Below, in pieces: positions 9,901 to 23,400 of a stretch of DNA of 64,000 nt (positions are counted from its first letter, which is position 1; each line of letters opens with the position of its first letter). Made by a program: the position numbers and the translations under genes. Source of the DNA: Pomacea canaliculata (Eukaryota; Mollusca; Gastropoda; Architaenioglossa; Ampullariidae). The stretch is taken from positions 10,837,807 to 10,901,806 of the forward strand of contig NC_037601.1 of assembly GCF_003073045.1 (NCBI RefSeq), in the 5' to 3' direction. The notes under the pieces were generated by a model. That model searched no databases and was not told the origin of the DNA. It was given only the letters and a program-made list of their open reading frames with translations.

Positions 9901-12234
9901 TAACTTTATTTCCTTTTAATGCACATTCTTTGCTTTTATACCATGTGACTATTTTTTTTCTTAAGCACCCATGTGTGTATGGTTTGAAAAGCAGTTTCAT
10001 TATAAAAAATGTTTTCTTTGCTCATTGTGTCTGCTATTTCATGGCCTGTCCTGTTCTTCGGGCAACAAGCTTACCTAGTGAAGTGTTGTACATAAATTCT
10101 TTTTAGCTGTTGCTTTATGTGGATTAAAAGTATGACTATGGCCTTCTCTTGTAACTTCAAGAATTTTAGTCAGGAGATAACATTTTAAAAATATCTCTTC
10201 AATTGAATTTTAAGTCACTTTAAGTTTTGTGAAGTCACTGAGGTGCTTTTGGTGGGACAGAGAGAAAACAATCTTGGTAAAATCCTTGACCATGTTACAA
10301 ATTTGTGAAAAGTTTCTTTCCTTTAACTTTGGCATCTTTTGAAAAGAATATATTATTCATCTGTTAAATGGGTGTTTATAAATACTCACCTATGTTCCTT
10401 TTGATATAACAGAAAGTCTTTTGGCATTTGATTTCTTTGGCTCTTGTGACATGGATCTACTGCACCTTAGAAGTTTTCCTGCTTTGATAGAGATACTATT
10501 ACTAGAAAAAAAATGGGTTGTTTTGAATGATGCCTAACCAATTCTGAGTTAATTAAAAAAAACTTTTATCAGTACTTTTCAGAAAACAAGCAACACAAAG
10601 AATATTTAATAATGAGGGGACATCATGAGATATACTATAATAATTTAAGTGTTTTGCTAGACATAAACTAGTTTAAAGAAGAGCACTGTTAAGGTGATTT
10701 TCTCATTTTGTTATAAAGCTTATACCACAGTTAGGGGTTTTCTTGCATTAAAAAAAGTTAAAATATTGCAAGTTTGAATATGATAACATGCAACATGCTT
10801 TGTTTAGGGTTTTTTTAAAAAAACATGCAATTAGCTCATAACTGAATGGTAACAATTGCACCAAATCTTAGTAGATATAGTAGAGTAACATCTATATGAT
10901 CAAAGGCTAAACAGAGTGAAAAATTATTGAGTGGGTTTAGTTCATTAAAAGATACAGAAGATTAAGGTTAGGAGTAAAAAAATTCTGTTCCATTTATGTC
11001 ATGCAAACCTTTAAACATTGTGCTTCTTACCTGAATTTGGAAAGATATTTTGTTTGCTTATTTTTTTTTTTGTTTGCTGTTATAAATGATGGTAGGAGAA
11101 AAAATAAACCTTATGCTCTTGAAAAAGATATTCTGTAAAGTGTCAGCAACTTAGAGCTTAATTTTGTTTTGATAATTGAGTTATCCTTTACCGGAATAAG
11201 CAGACAACCATGATTTTAGCTCGCATATTGATGCAGAATTGAATTACTTCCCCACCCTTCTTTTCACTCTCTGTCTCTCTCTAGTGTTCTTCCATCTTTC
11301 ATCTCTGTTTAACGAATCTTTTTATAATTGAGGGAGGGAGGGGTAACATTGTAATTCATTCTTTGTTGTTGTTTTTTTCCTGATTGGTTTTTCTTTCATA
11401 TGGACTTTTTCAAAAACCTTTAATGATTATATTACCAGAAACTGGATATCTAGCTCTTGCATATAATAGAGGTGATATTACAATGGAAACATGTATTTAG
11501 TACTCACCATTGAAGGTAATGTTTTTCTTATACTGTGCTAGTGTGATATAAGATCTGTTCTATGATGCCTGTTCTCAGAAAAATTTAAAGATACTAATAA
11601 ATCAAACATAAAGATACATATTAAGACCAATACAGTCTATAGTATTTATGTGGTGTGAGCCATTTTTTCTGATTTTGAAAAGTTGTCTGGTTGACACTGG
11701 AAGTTTTCTTAAATAGCATGAGCTTGTCTAGTATAGTGCAAGTTGCTTGATGCAAATGTGTCATTGCCATTTCCTCTTGTAGGAAAATACAGAAGTGTAA
11801 AATATGTGTCAATGGCATGATGGATTACTTTCTCTCATTCTTTATGTGAGTGCATGTGTTCATGCATGATGGGAGTGTACAATATGGGCATGAAGAGAAG
11901 CAAAATGGTCAGAAATTGCTTTGAAGTTCAGATTACAGTTTTCACTGCAGGATTTCAGTCTCATGTGCTTTTGTTTAATGCATCATGTAAGGTTGACAAT
12001 ACAGAGTAAATAATACAAGGTCAGCAGTTGCATTCTTAAAGCAGAAGTGAGCAAAATCTATCACATTTCGTAATCTTACTAAACAGAATTATTATGAGAT
12101 TGTTTTCTGAAACTTGTACAGATGACCTACAAAACCTACAGCTGCACCCTAAAGAATTTTATATTGCTTATGTTCAGAGCCAAAGAAATGCTTTTTTGCA
12201 TAAAGCTGTACGTGTCTTGAAATGATAGTACAGT
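9901..12234. other. AT-rich intergenic DNA
   Basis: I see no gene, element or tandem repeat here beyond short homopolymer and pyrimidine tracts (for example near 11265-11285). Confidence 0.4.
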
Positions 12235-12244
12235 ATTAACCATT

Positions 12245-12499
12245 GAGTAAAGGTAAAGATCATCCCCAAACCTTTTGAGGTTGTCAGGGGGGTGAGATGT
12301 TAGAGACCACTCTTCTCGGGGCCAGCTTTACGTAAGGGCAGTGCTCATCTCCTCTCCTTTGCTGCCTTACCTTCCCCAGACTTCTATGGAGTCAGGTACC
12401 CATTCCCGCCAGCTGGGTCAGCTGGAGGAAGTTTACTGTGCTAATCGGATATTAAACAGTTCTGACGCCAGCGCTCTAACCGCTCAGCTATCCACTACC
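12245..12499 (-). mobile_element. tRNA-derived SINE
   Basis: The 255-bp insertion is bounded by a 10-bp target duplication ATTAACCATT (12235-12244 and 12500-12509). Read on the minus strand it starts GGTAGTGGATAGCTGAGCGG and continues TTAGAGCGCTGG, giving a pol III A box that matches TRGCNNAGYNGG at 11 of 12 positions. The B box is degenerate. The body carries a CTGGGGAAGGTAAGGCAGC block that recurs in similar form in the element at 13826, and the tail ends near GATCTTTACCTTTACTC. It is a SINE rather than a tRNA gene, because no anticodon arm or acceptor pairing follows the A box. Confidence 0.75.
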
Positions 12500-12509
12500 A
12501 TTAACCATT

Positions 12510-13825
12510 AAATGTGTACATAAAATTTTAGAAATCACAGGACAGTATCAGATGAAAATCTGTGTTGAATTTGTGTTGTCTAACATTTAACTGCACAAGA
12601 AGTCCACTGTAAATCCTCTAAACCACATACACAAAAGAATAGCTGTTGTCTTTTAATCCTATAGCATGCATAGAACTGCATACTTTTATTTTCTCAGATC
12701 TTTTGTTTTGAAATTAGCAAACAGATGTTTCTAAATTTATTGTGACTAAGCACTTAGATATATAGCTCAACACCCTTTGTTTATGCTGCTGAAGTAAATT
12801 TTGATTAATGTTTCAATTTAAGTGGTTTTCGTTTTTTAGTCTAATATTTTTATTGATTCATCCACATACTTATTGGGGCTAAAAGCAGAAGACAGTTTGC
12901 CATGCTACAGGAAATATTGAAATAATCAGATGCCATATGATACACTGTCAGTCTCAAATTTATGCATGGCTTTTCTTTTGCTTAGTGTGAAAACATTTGA
13001 ACATGATATTCAGTTTATTCTAGTCAACAATATCCTCAGAAGACTTCCAAAAATAAGCTATTCTTTTAACAATTTTAGTAACAAAAATATACCCTTTTTA
13101 GTGCAAATTACTTCAGTAGTTTTCTTTTTTGTGTGTGTGTGTGCACCTTGTTAATGTTAAAATGAAGAAAAACTGGCAGATTAGGCACATGGTGTTTGTA
13201 AATTAATAGACATGATATATTAAAAGTATATTTCATATATATATTTACTTTTTTTTTTTTTTGGCAGTTTATATTGTAAAGCCATGCCACTTGGACAATA
13301 TACATTATGTCAAGGCAAGGCATATTTTGATCGCATGTATTTAAATATTGTGAGAAATCTCTTAGTCACAGAGGGTGCCTCAAATGATAAAGGAAGTTGT
13401 ATGTTATCCTTAAAATAAGATTAAACTAACAGAAATGTGAAAGAGAAAAAGTTTAAGCAGCTGTTGGTGTATGTACACTTGTAATTAAGACTGAAGTCTT
13501 CTTGTCATAATCCTTTTGTGTACTGTAGTTGTATAGGTACCTACATGGTCAGTTGAAAAAATATTTCAGCTACATTAGATCATAGTGCATATCAATGGAC
13601 ATCGGAAACTAAAGTTGTCAAGAAATTGTGTTAAAAGTATATATTAAATGGTTCATGTATTCGTACAGAAGCTTATAGTGATGTCTGAGTTTTCATTAAA
13701 AATCTTCACCTGCGTTGTGTTCAAATATTTCTTTGTGGTAGTGGGATACATTATTTTCATGTCAGACATGCTTCATGAGCTAGGTTTTTTTTGTGCTTTA
13801 TTTTCCTGAATTGAGTTTTTGCAAC
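12510..13825. other. AT-rich intergenic DNA
   Basis: No gene is seen. There is a short GT tract at about 13129-13141 and a T tract near 13250. Confidence 0.4.
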
Positions 13826-14110
13826 AGAAAAGGGGGGAGGCACCAATCCTGTTGCTTAGTGCTCTCGACTTTGGAATAGAAAGTTACCGCTCAGAGGCCC
13901 AAGCCTGTGGCTGGATATTCCCCCAATATCCCTTTACCCGATATACCTTTCCACCTAGCCAATGGTATCTGGGAAGGTAAAGGTGGCAGACCTAAAGGGG
14001 TGGATGCAGTCTTCCACAAATTGTTCCTGACTCATGGTGAACTACTTACATTGACTTTATAGTACCTAGTCTATAGTAACATTTACCTTTCAGGAGGGGG
14101 AAACTACCCT
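13826..14110 (+). mobile_element. SINE-like element, plus orientation
   Basis: A tRNA-like head (TTGCTTAGTGCTCTCGACTT, about 13851-13870) is followed by a body with CTGGGAAGGTAAAGGTGGCA, close to the block in the minus-strand SINE at 12245-12499. I could not define a target duplication, so the borders are approximate. It is probably a diverged member of the same or a related SINE family. Confidence 0.45.
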
Positions 14111-14749
14111 CTGAAGGTCAGCATGGGATTTAATTGCTGTTATAGTGTGCTTTTTTTTTTTCTAGGAAGAACAATAACAGTTAAGAACATGTTACAAAGT
14201 AGGCCATTAAATTTGTCAACAGAAGCCAGCAAACATTATAGGAATTGACAATCGATAAGCTTGATCACAGGTGGCTGATTCCAGATGGGATCCTGTGGAC
14301 ACTTAAAATATCAGAAGCAATTATTTAGCTAGTAAACCAACCCATTTTCTATGCCACTTGAAGTCTTTAATTAGGAAAGAAAAAAATCAAACTGCAATAA
14401 CTGGGTTATGGATTTATTAAAATAATTTACAAAAATGATGAAACTACACCAAGCCACCCAGTATGCTCAGTAAGAAGCTCTAGTATGAAAGGTGACACCA
14501 ACTGCACACCATTTGACAAGCATAATTACAACAGTACATGTTAACACGCATTGAAAGTAAAATTATATATACACGCTTTACCTTCTACATGCATTGAAGC
14601 TGGACTGAGTACACACATCCTTAGCAGCACATGGGTCCTAAAGCGTTTTCCGAGACAGTTTTTGAAATCTGTGTTCTATACATGAGTTGATTCCACCAAG
14701 CTAAGATAGCACTGGTTGGTGGCTGCCCAGCTGTGACTGACCTGCTATA
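14111..14749. other. Intergenic, nothing recognised
   Basis: AT-rich sequence with no supported gene or complete repeat. Confidence 0.35.
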
Positions 14750-15570
14750 TGGCATAATGATAAAAAGGCTGCCGGTCCAGACTGGAACCATGTACATAAC
14801 CTGCATTACTGTGCCTAACAATGTAAGTGGATTTTTACAACCATCTATTTCAGCTGTCTGTAGATTCCGGCCACATTCCCGATATCTGGAAACCTTCACA
14901 CATTGTGCCTGTCCCTAAAACCACTAGGCCCACCATACCCAACTTCAGACCAGTTGCTCTTAAGTCCCTTAGCATGAAAACTTGAAAGAATTGTCAGGAG
15001 CGAGGTTATGACTGCTGTTAGTTAATAGTTTGCCCCACTACAGTTGAGGTGTAGATGATGTTAACACGAACCTTCATTGAAAGTACATAGATGTTAAGCT
15101 GTTTACCGCTAAACACTCTGAACCAAAATCTGGAGAAACATTCCAAGCTTCTAGCTCTTTCCTGATTATTCTTCTAACGCCTTGCAGCTTCGTTTGTTAG
15201 TAGAGAGTATAGTTTGAGACTTCCATATCTATTCCACCAATTCTCTGGATCCTGGACTTTTAACAAACAAAAAAGCCGCCAAAATCGAGCTTCCATTAAT
15301 CGCAACATATCCTCGTGACATCTGTACAGGTTCCCCTCAAGGCTGGTGCTTGTCCCCATTACTGTTCATACGAGCTTGTGTAAAAGCACTACGGATAGGA
15401 GATTTCTTATAAAATTTGCTGATGACACTGCCTTGCTGTCAGTCTTGTATGATAATGAACATTTACATAGTGGTGCTTTTCTGGCTGTACACGGGTGTGG
15501 CTAACATTTCCTTGACATAAATGCTTCAAAGACAAAGGAGATAATCTTTAGTTTGAGGATGAACCATGTA
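14750..15570 (+). mobile_element. LINE reverse-transcriptase remnant
   Basis: Reverse-transcriptase motifs occur in order on the plus strand but in shifting frames: KAAGPD (14765-14782), then PDIWKPSHIVPVPK and FRPVALKSL (about 14880-14970), a GSPQGWCLSPLLF-like block (about 15330-15370), the catalytic FADDTALLS (about 15415-15450), and LDINASKTKEIIF (about 15510-15550). This order is that of the RT palm in CR1/Jockey-like LINEs. Stops and frameshifts make it inactive. It lies between the zinc-finger gene and ZFAND1. Confidence 0.8.
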
Positions 15571-17375
15571 ACGCAAATAGTAACGCGTAGTCATGAGCCG
15601 TAGGCCTGTGCAATGCTATGCGTAATCTAGGAATAGTTCTATCGCTCATGTAGGCAGGGCCGTCGACTATCCGCGCAGCGGAATTATGCCACTTAATAAG
15701 TGCTCTTCATTGAAAGTGAATCTTTTACACCCAACTTTCTTAATTGTTTTAAGATTTGTTTTTTATATGATAGTTTACTGCAATGCCACCGTTTTATATC
15801 TTCTTTTTCTGACGTGCAAGAGAAGTGAATGCATCACACTGCTTTTGTCCAATGACAAGTTTGTATTGATTGCTTTCACAATTAAAAAAAAAAATAAATC
15901 TGGTATATCCAATTCGATTGTCAATGTCTACATTTCATTCAGTAATGTAATATAGACTGCAAACATTAGGACACGTGCACTAGGGTGTACATCACTACTT
16001 GAACATGGATCAGTTGTTTACACCTGAGTGCATGGTTAGTAAATGAGGAAAACTGACGATAGAGAATCAAACCTGTAGTACCCCGCTTCACAGAAAAAAT
16101 CCCCAGAATGTGGGTATATAATGTCCACCTTTCTTTTTAAAAAAAGGAAAACAATCCGCTGACCAAGGCCAGACCCCCTTGTCTCCCAGTCTCGTCAAGC
16201 CTGCATGTAAGAATTGCATATTCACGGACGTGTATAGTGGAATGTTGGACTGTCTGCCGAGACCAACGCTTAGCTGCCTTAGCCTCTTGCGAAGTTCTCA
16301 GTTGTTAGTCTCGGCGAGCCTAAATAATATGATTATATCCCCACGTTCATGATGTGTGACCATGATGTGACTACACACCAGCCTCGTTTTAGTAGTTAAC
16401 TGGGAAAATCGTCTGCAAGCAGGTTTATCTTTGACAGACCCATATCTAACAGCATCTACTTGTCATTTGATAGCAACGACAGTCGATCTACGTAAATTAC
16501 CTTATTTTTATAGAAAAAATATTTAATTTTGTATACATTCAGCGAGAAATGTCATTGCATTGGATAGTAATTTAGGTATTCGGTGGTCGAATTGACTCAG
16601 GGTCGTGGTCGGTTCGACTACGGACATGCTTCGACAGACGAATCTTACAATGAAGTATAACTGCGTGTTTATCTGGAATGATATATTTTTAGCATTATTT
16701 TTATCAGTGGAAGTTGAATAAACCTTTCCGATGTCAAGACATGAAAATATTTTTAAAAATTACATATGAGCAAATCTGTTCAAAACACCATACATTCGTC
16801 TATAAGGAGCAGACGAAGTTTAAATTAGTGCATGCACAACGCAGGTACGATTTACAGAAATGGATACAATAGCCGATCGAAGTACAAGAGAAGAATTAAT
16901 TGGTATCAACTAATTTTGAAACAGATCGGTCAGTCTCATGCCAAATGTTTAGCCCATACATCTAACATTTTCCAGCTCCTTAACCATAAATCGCGCAGCA
17001 TCATAATCAAAACAGTTAGCGATCGCTGATAATTCTGGGCTGACCAACAATTCAGGAAACAATTAAATGTTAAGCACTAACAATGACATGCTATAACATA
17101 CATTCATTCACTAAAAATATAATCAACAGGCTTTAAAAGCATACAGGTAAGCAAATACAAGAATCAAAATTGCATTTGACAAAAAAAGTACTGTGTAAAT
17201 TGTGTTGATGCATATACTGGTAAAGTCATATTAATATGTTACTATATGTAAGTTTGTAAGATATAGGCAAATGTGAAAGTCTGTTTACACTCATGTTTCA
17301 GTTTTATTTGCTGCACAGATATTGAATATGACTATCCTTTGTCTTCAGTATAATTTTTACTTAAAATTTTTTCAG
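15571..17375. other. Intergenic DNA and 5' flank of ZFAND1
   Basis: No gene is recognised. An AG following a pyrimidine-rich tract ends at 17375, 45 bp before the ZFAND1 ATG. It could be the acceptor of a non-coding first exon, or the promoter may simply lie in this stretch. Confidence 0.35.
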
Positions 17376-17420
17376 GCGTTGGGAAGGCAGTTTTATTAAA
17401 CAAGATAGCCAAACTACGCA

Positions 17421-20400
17421 ATGGCAGAGCTGGCAAAGATTGGTGAGCATTGTAGTGTGGAGTCATGCAGACAACTTGGTAAGGTGTTAGTAACCTTATT
17501 AGTGTAACCTTAGTTATAACCTTAATGATGATCTTGATGTTTTAAAGTTGATTGGCAAAATACATCTCAATCTGTATATAGACTAATTCTACAGTTTCAC
17601 TACAAATCAACAGATTTGGCAAGTGCTGTAAGAGATTGTACTTGATATTATATACAGTTGTGGGCATATTTGTGATTTTAGTAATATGAATAATGAATAT
17701 TCTAGCCCACCATGTAGAATTAGGCTGAATACTAAATCATAACTAGAAGGTTCTGTAACAGTTATTTATACAGAACATAAGCTGATATGCAACAGAATTA
17801 TAAAATTTAAGTTACATCAAAAATGAATTGTCTTCTCTTTCATTGTCTTCTGTGCTCTTTGTGGATTATTTAAAAAAAATTAGTATTACATGCATACTCT
17901 ATAGCAGTGATGCCCAACCTTTTTCGGCCTGCGGGCCATATCCATTTCGGACAGTCGTGTCGCGGGCCATATCCATTTCGGACAGCCGTGTCGCGGGCCA
18001 CTTCACCGCAAAAATACAAAAAGGAAAAAAAATAGAGCAGATACCATTTTTTATTAGAAACAAGTTGTACTTACCATTAATTATGTAGTAATTAGTGGGA
18101 TATTTGAAGTTGTTTTCCCGAAACCAACTTCTGAATGTCCGGCCTCATCGTAGAGACACCAAGTCGAAGCATTGAATCGAAATGTTCGTCCATCGCAAAA
18201 AAAAAAAAAAGATTGGGAAACGCCCCTACGTAGGGATAAATACTTCTTCTTCCTTTTTTTTCGTTTTTTAAGGTCTTCTTTTATTACTAACATGCCGATT
18301 TCCTGCACTGTGGGCAGAAGTTTCGCGGGCCGGATGGCACCGCGTCGTGGGCCGGATATGGCCCGCGGGCCGGATATGGCCCGCGGGCCGTAGGTTGTGC
18401 ATCCCTGCTCTATAGTGTTTTAGTGGTTGAAACAGTATGATCCTTTATTAACTCATTCTAACTTTTTCATGCTTGTATGGTCTTCACTTTGAGGCTGCAT
18501 CTTAGAATCAAAGTACATATATGGGACAGACAATATTATTTACTCAGGCATTAGGTTGGAAAAAATCAATAATTATGCTAGCTGAAGCTTTGCCACACAC
18601 AATTATCTCCATTAGATTATCTTATTACAATAAAGTCTAGATCTTTCAGCTGCATTTGATGAATCCATCCCAGCACTTCATTACTTTTGGTATCTCTGGC
18701 ACTTTTTGAGCTGGTTCTGGTTCTTCCTGACTGATAGCACCCAGTGGTAGCTGAAGGCAGCACATCTTCACCTACTGCTTTGAAGTACAGGGTCCCCCAA
18801 AGCTCTGTTTTTGGGCCTCTTTTATTTACTATGTACATTCAATCACTTTGACTAGTAGCATCATATGTTAGCTGATAATACACAGCTGCTAACCTCTGCC
18901 TCATTCTCAGCTCAACATCAAACAGTAGACTATGGGAAAGCTTGTGTAAAGCAAGAAACTGAAAATGAATGATGACAAAACTAAGGTTTCTTTCAGGTGA
19001 ACATCTCTCTTTCCTAGACCATTAGGACCTGAGCGTTGTTATTGAGTTATCATTGTTTCATCAATACAGTCTGGTCCATCTGCCTTGAGCTTTGCAGGAT
19101 CAGTCCACCCCTTCCTGTCAGATTCCAATACAAAAAGTTCATACCTGCTTTTGAGTTGAACTCATCTCGATTACTGCAGGATCATCTCATTGATCTCCAT
19201 AATCATCTACTGAACAAAGCTTCTAAGGGTTCAAAATATTGCCTTTGTATTGTCTTCCACAAGTAAAAGCAGACCCCTCCTCTGTAAGCTTTACTGGTTA
19301 CTAGTTTGAACTCACATTGATTACAAGATTGCCACACTGTGCTACCATTGTTTTCATGGCTTTGCCTCAGCATACCTGTCTGCAGTGTTGGTCTTTTTGG
19401 TCTGCTTGTTTTGCCCTCCTCTCTGGGCCATGCATCAGAGAAGATGAATTTAGCAGTTGCTTTTCCAACCTACCACCCTCCCCCTTCCCCTACATGGTAT
19501 TCTCTGTTTCTTTCTCTTTGAACTGGGTCTGTGTTTGAGGTTTCCAAATCTGGCTTCAAAACCCACCTCTTGAAGAAATATCTTTCATGATCAAGCAAAC
19601 TCTTTTGCTCAGTCCTCATTTCTTAATCAGGATTCATATGCTTTGTTTATATTCATCAGCTGATGCACTTGCTCCTTTGTTGTTTGATTGACAGTTCATC
19701 TTTTGTCCTTTGCCTCCACACAGGTAATGCACTCTACAAATTAATTATTAAGTTTACTTTGACAGGAAGTTTAAATATTCCCTTTACAACGCTCCTTTCT
19801 GCATAAAAATTGCAATGGCTAGCAGTCCAAAGGTGAAGTGCAAAACACAGAGCCTGGTAGTTATTAAATGCAGTATTGTAGTTGATCTTCATCACTAGTT
19901 TATATTTGACTGTTCAAGTCTACTGCCTGCAGCAATAAATTATCAGAGGGGGACATGATCTGCGTAACCTTTTGTGTAAAGGATCTTGAAATTCATACCT
20001 CATTCCTTTTAGATTTACAAAAACATTCACTTTCAGGATTCATTGAAGAAGGAACATTTGTATATTTCTTATTATGACATAAGTTTTCTTTTAATATTTT
20101 TTGAAAATAGGGTAATTTCATGCATTCCAGTGTAACTACCTTGATATCAGCCTTGGGTCTCAGATGAGAATGTTTGTTAGAATGGTTTAGTTTTGACAGG
20201 TTTCCATTATAAATACATTTGAGAGCATATGTTGCAATATATTGTAAAGCACAACTTTTTTTTTTGTAGTTCATTAATTCTGAGTTTTAACATAAATTTG
20301 AGCAGATTTCCTGCCATTGCAGTGTGATGGATGTGGTTGCTTTTTCTGGTAAGTAATATAATGACTAGTCATAAAGGCATTAACTTGATAAGTTGGGAGA

Positions 20401-23400
20401 CTGTCCTCACTGTCACTATCTTTTTGAGATTTGTATATGAGAAAATACATCATGAAGAGACCCTTTGTCCCCTCCTCCCCTCAAGCCAAAGTGGTCTGTA
20501 TGCATGAGCTATGTATCTACTTGAAGGATGATTTGGGTTAGGAAAAGTATTATTTGGAACAGATTACCAACTACATTCAAGCAATGATATTTTCAGTCTT
20601 TTCAGAGGTACTTGGAGAATGGGAAATTTAGTTAGTCTTTGCATTTTGGTATAGAGTCATAACTTCATCGTTTGTCAATTTGTGTTGGCTTGCTTGATGG
20701 CTTAATCTAAATTTCACATTTTTCTGCAGCCACCAATAATGTCAGAAGCAAGAGTTTATGAGAATTCACATATACTTCCCACAAGCCCCCCAAAATTAAG
20801 TTAGGAAAAAACATTTATTTATATTTATTAATGATATTGCTACATTTTATTAACTCAACTTTTAACTTCATTTCATGGTTTACATGTTGGCCTATGAAGA
20901 ATAAATGTTGTGCTTAGGTCACTGATCTGAGATTTCGTAGCTTGAAAGTTCTATAAGAGTTTGAAGTATTTCAGAGTCGGTAGGATTTAAAATATTACAT
21001 TCTTCTATATTTTGTTTTCATCAAATGCATGTTTTTTTCTAGTTTAAAACATCAGTCCAAGGTTTCCCATGACTGCAGTAAGGTGAGTTACAGCTGTAAT
21101 TTGGATTTTTTCAAAAATTAGTTCGAGTTATCACAAACTTTAAATAATTGGAAAACATTATTATTATTTATTAATTTAAAATATAACCATTTATAGTGTT
21201 CTCTCTACTACAGATGACTTTTGGTGCTGATATTGAACTTAGAACGCAGGGAGCCAGTAGACCTTAGCTTGACTGCCAGACTATTTAGACTATACAGATG
21301 AGATTTCTATGCATTAATTAAGTCAGAGCAGAAAAAATTCTAGATAGCCCTCAAAATCAGTGTAAGGAACCAACTCCTGGCTTTGAGAAATCGTCTTCCT
21401 GCTTATGATGACAGTCTGTCTACACAGTCCGACAGATACGTCAAAAATAATATTCTTGATTGGGTGACCTGTTGATCATATCATACGCATGGTTACTGTC
21501 TCAAATGTGCTCTCTTCAGATAATTATCTTGTGTGATCTGTCAGCCACTCGCCCCGCACTGACACCAGTCTTTCGAAATCTGTGCCATCTTTGTGACATA
21601 GACACATCTATGTTTTGTAATGACTTGGGAACCAAACTAGCCCTCTGCCCCTGAACCTCTGCTGACAGGCTTGCAACCGTTCTCTGCTCCGTGCAGGAAG
21701 CCCATGCTCCAAGTTCACCCCAACGAACGCGCTGTGGTACCCCAGCATTCGTGTTGATCTGAGAGCTAAGGTGGAGCGTCAACGAGCTGAGAGGTTGTGG
21801 TGTAGGTCTGGGTTGACTGTCCATAAACAGATGCTAAATGTTGCCAAGCGTCCAGTCATCCACCTTGTTCATTCAGCCAAAACTGCATTCCTTTATGCTC
21901 ACATCAGCATTTGTTCATCTATTCAGAGGTTGTTTAGGACTTGCAACCACCTATTGGGTCGCACGAACAGGCCACAACTGCCCAGTGTCATTGCACCTGC
22001 TTCTGCCCAAGGCCTTCAACGAGTGTTTTGTCCACAAGATTCTGGACATCCATGCTAAACTTGATCAACTACCTGTGTACCATTCAGCTCTTGCTATGTC
22101 AGGAACTCTATGGTGGTGCTTCACATCCCAGTGGCGTAGGAACCAGGGGGGCAGCGGGGGCAGCCGCCCCCCCAAGGAAAATACAGGGGGGGCAGGAATA
22201 TCCTTTTGCCCCCCCAATATTTGAGACGTAATTCCTCACAAAGAGCAAAGAACAGAAGAAAGGTAGGGGAACGTAGAGAGGAGACGGTCATCACCGTGCG
22301 AGTGCGAACGCCGTTCACTGTCAGCAGGGAGTTTGCCCCCCCAACACCGAACATCTTCCTACGCCACTGCATCCCACACACAGTCACTCGAGCATTCTTT
22401 CTACACAACACAAACAATTGCCTGTAGGCTGTCTAAGACCGAACAAGTATTAGTGCATATACATGTATTGCACACGGATCAATTTTTCATTTATATTTTT
22501 TGGTAGGTTGTCATTATAATTTGTTTCATTGTTCTTTGTATTCCAGAGCTTGTTGGTAAGTTCATCAGGGCAGTACACAGGATGCCCTGCTTATAATTGT
22601 AATCTACCAGGCTGCCCTAAAAGAGAGCTTGTTCCAGTTCTATGTGAGCACTGTCATCTTAACTTCTGCTTGAGGTATTAAAAGAGCATTTTTAATAGAT
22701 CATTTGTTGTCCTGTTTTGCGACAGATTCCTTTTTTATTTTTATCATTAACTGAAGTCATGATTTGGCTGCCTATTAAATATTACACTGTGCGGGATTCA
22801 CGTTTCAAACTGGGTCTTATTCAGTGAAATTTTCATAATTATTCCATATGTTCATACAACATTTAGTTCTTGACAGTGGAGTTATTTTAAATTCTCCCTG
22901 CAAATCACTCTTTTATTTTTATTGTCTGCTTTGAATAGAGTTTCCTGACAGTGGTAAGGCATGTACATGTGGGCTTTATCTTATTGCACAAGATCTTCAG
23001 TCTAACATGAGGCTGATAGGTAATGTCACCACCTTTTTCTCCTTTTATTTTCAGCCATCGACATCAACAGGATCATATATGCAGCCAAATTAAAAAGGAA
23101 CTAGACTCTACAGCTACAGCACCACAGCGTGTCTCACAAATATTAGGTCAGCTCCTGTTATATATGCTTGTAATCTGCTTTTTTTTACAGTTTTTGTTTG
23201 TGCAACAATAGAGATTTTTCTCCATGAGGTCAATAAGGAGGTAAAAGAATTTTACAACAAAGAAATTAAGTCTACAAGGCATGTCTGAAAAATAACGGGA
23301 CTGGTGTTGCAATTTATTTCACTTCCAAACAACGAACTACGTGGGTATACACTGCTGGAAGGATTATATTTTAGACACACCTCATAAACAGAACCTGACA

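Noticed and set aside
12470..12499. A tRNA gene on the minus strand
   Set aside because: There is a good A box but no anticodon stem, T-loop or acceptor pairing, and the flanking 10-bp duplication shows it is the head of a SINE.
17421..23146. ZFAND2 instead of ZFAND1
   Set aside because: Both have two AN1 fingers, but the MAEL start, the AAKVALMKLK segment and the C-terminal part match ZFAND1 and the length is right.
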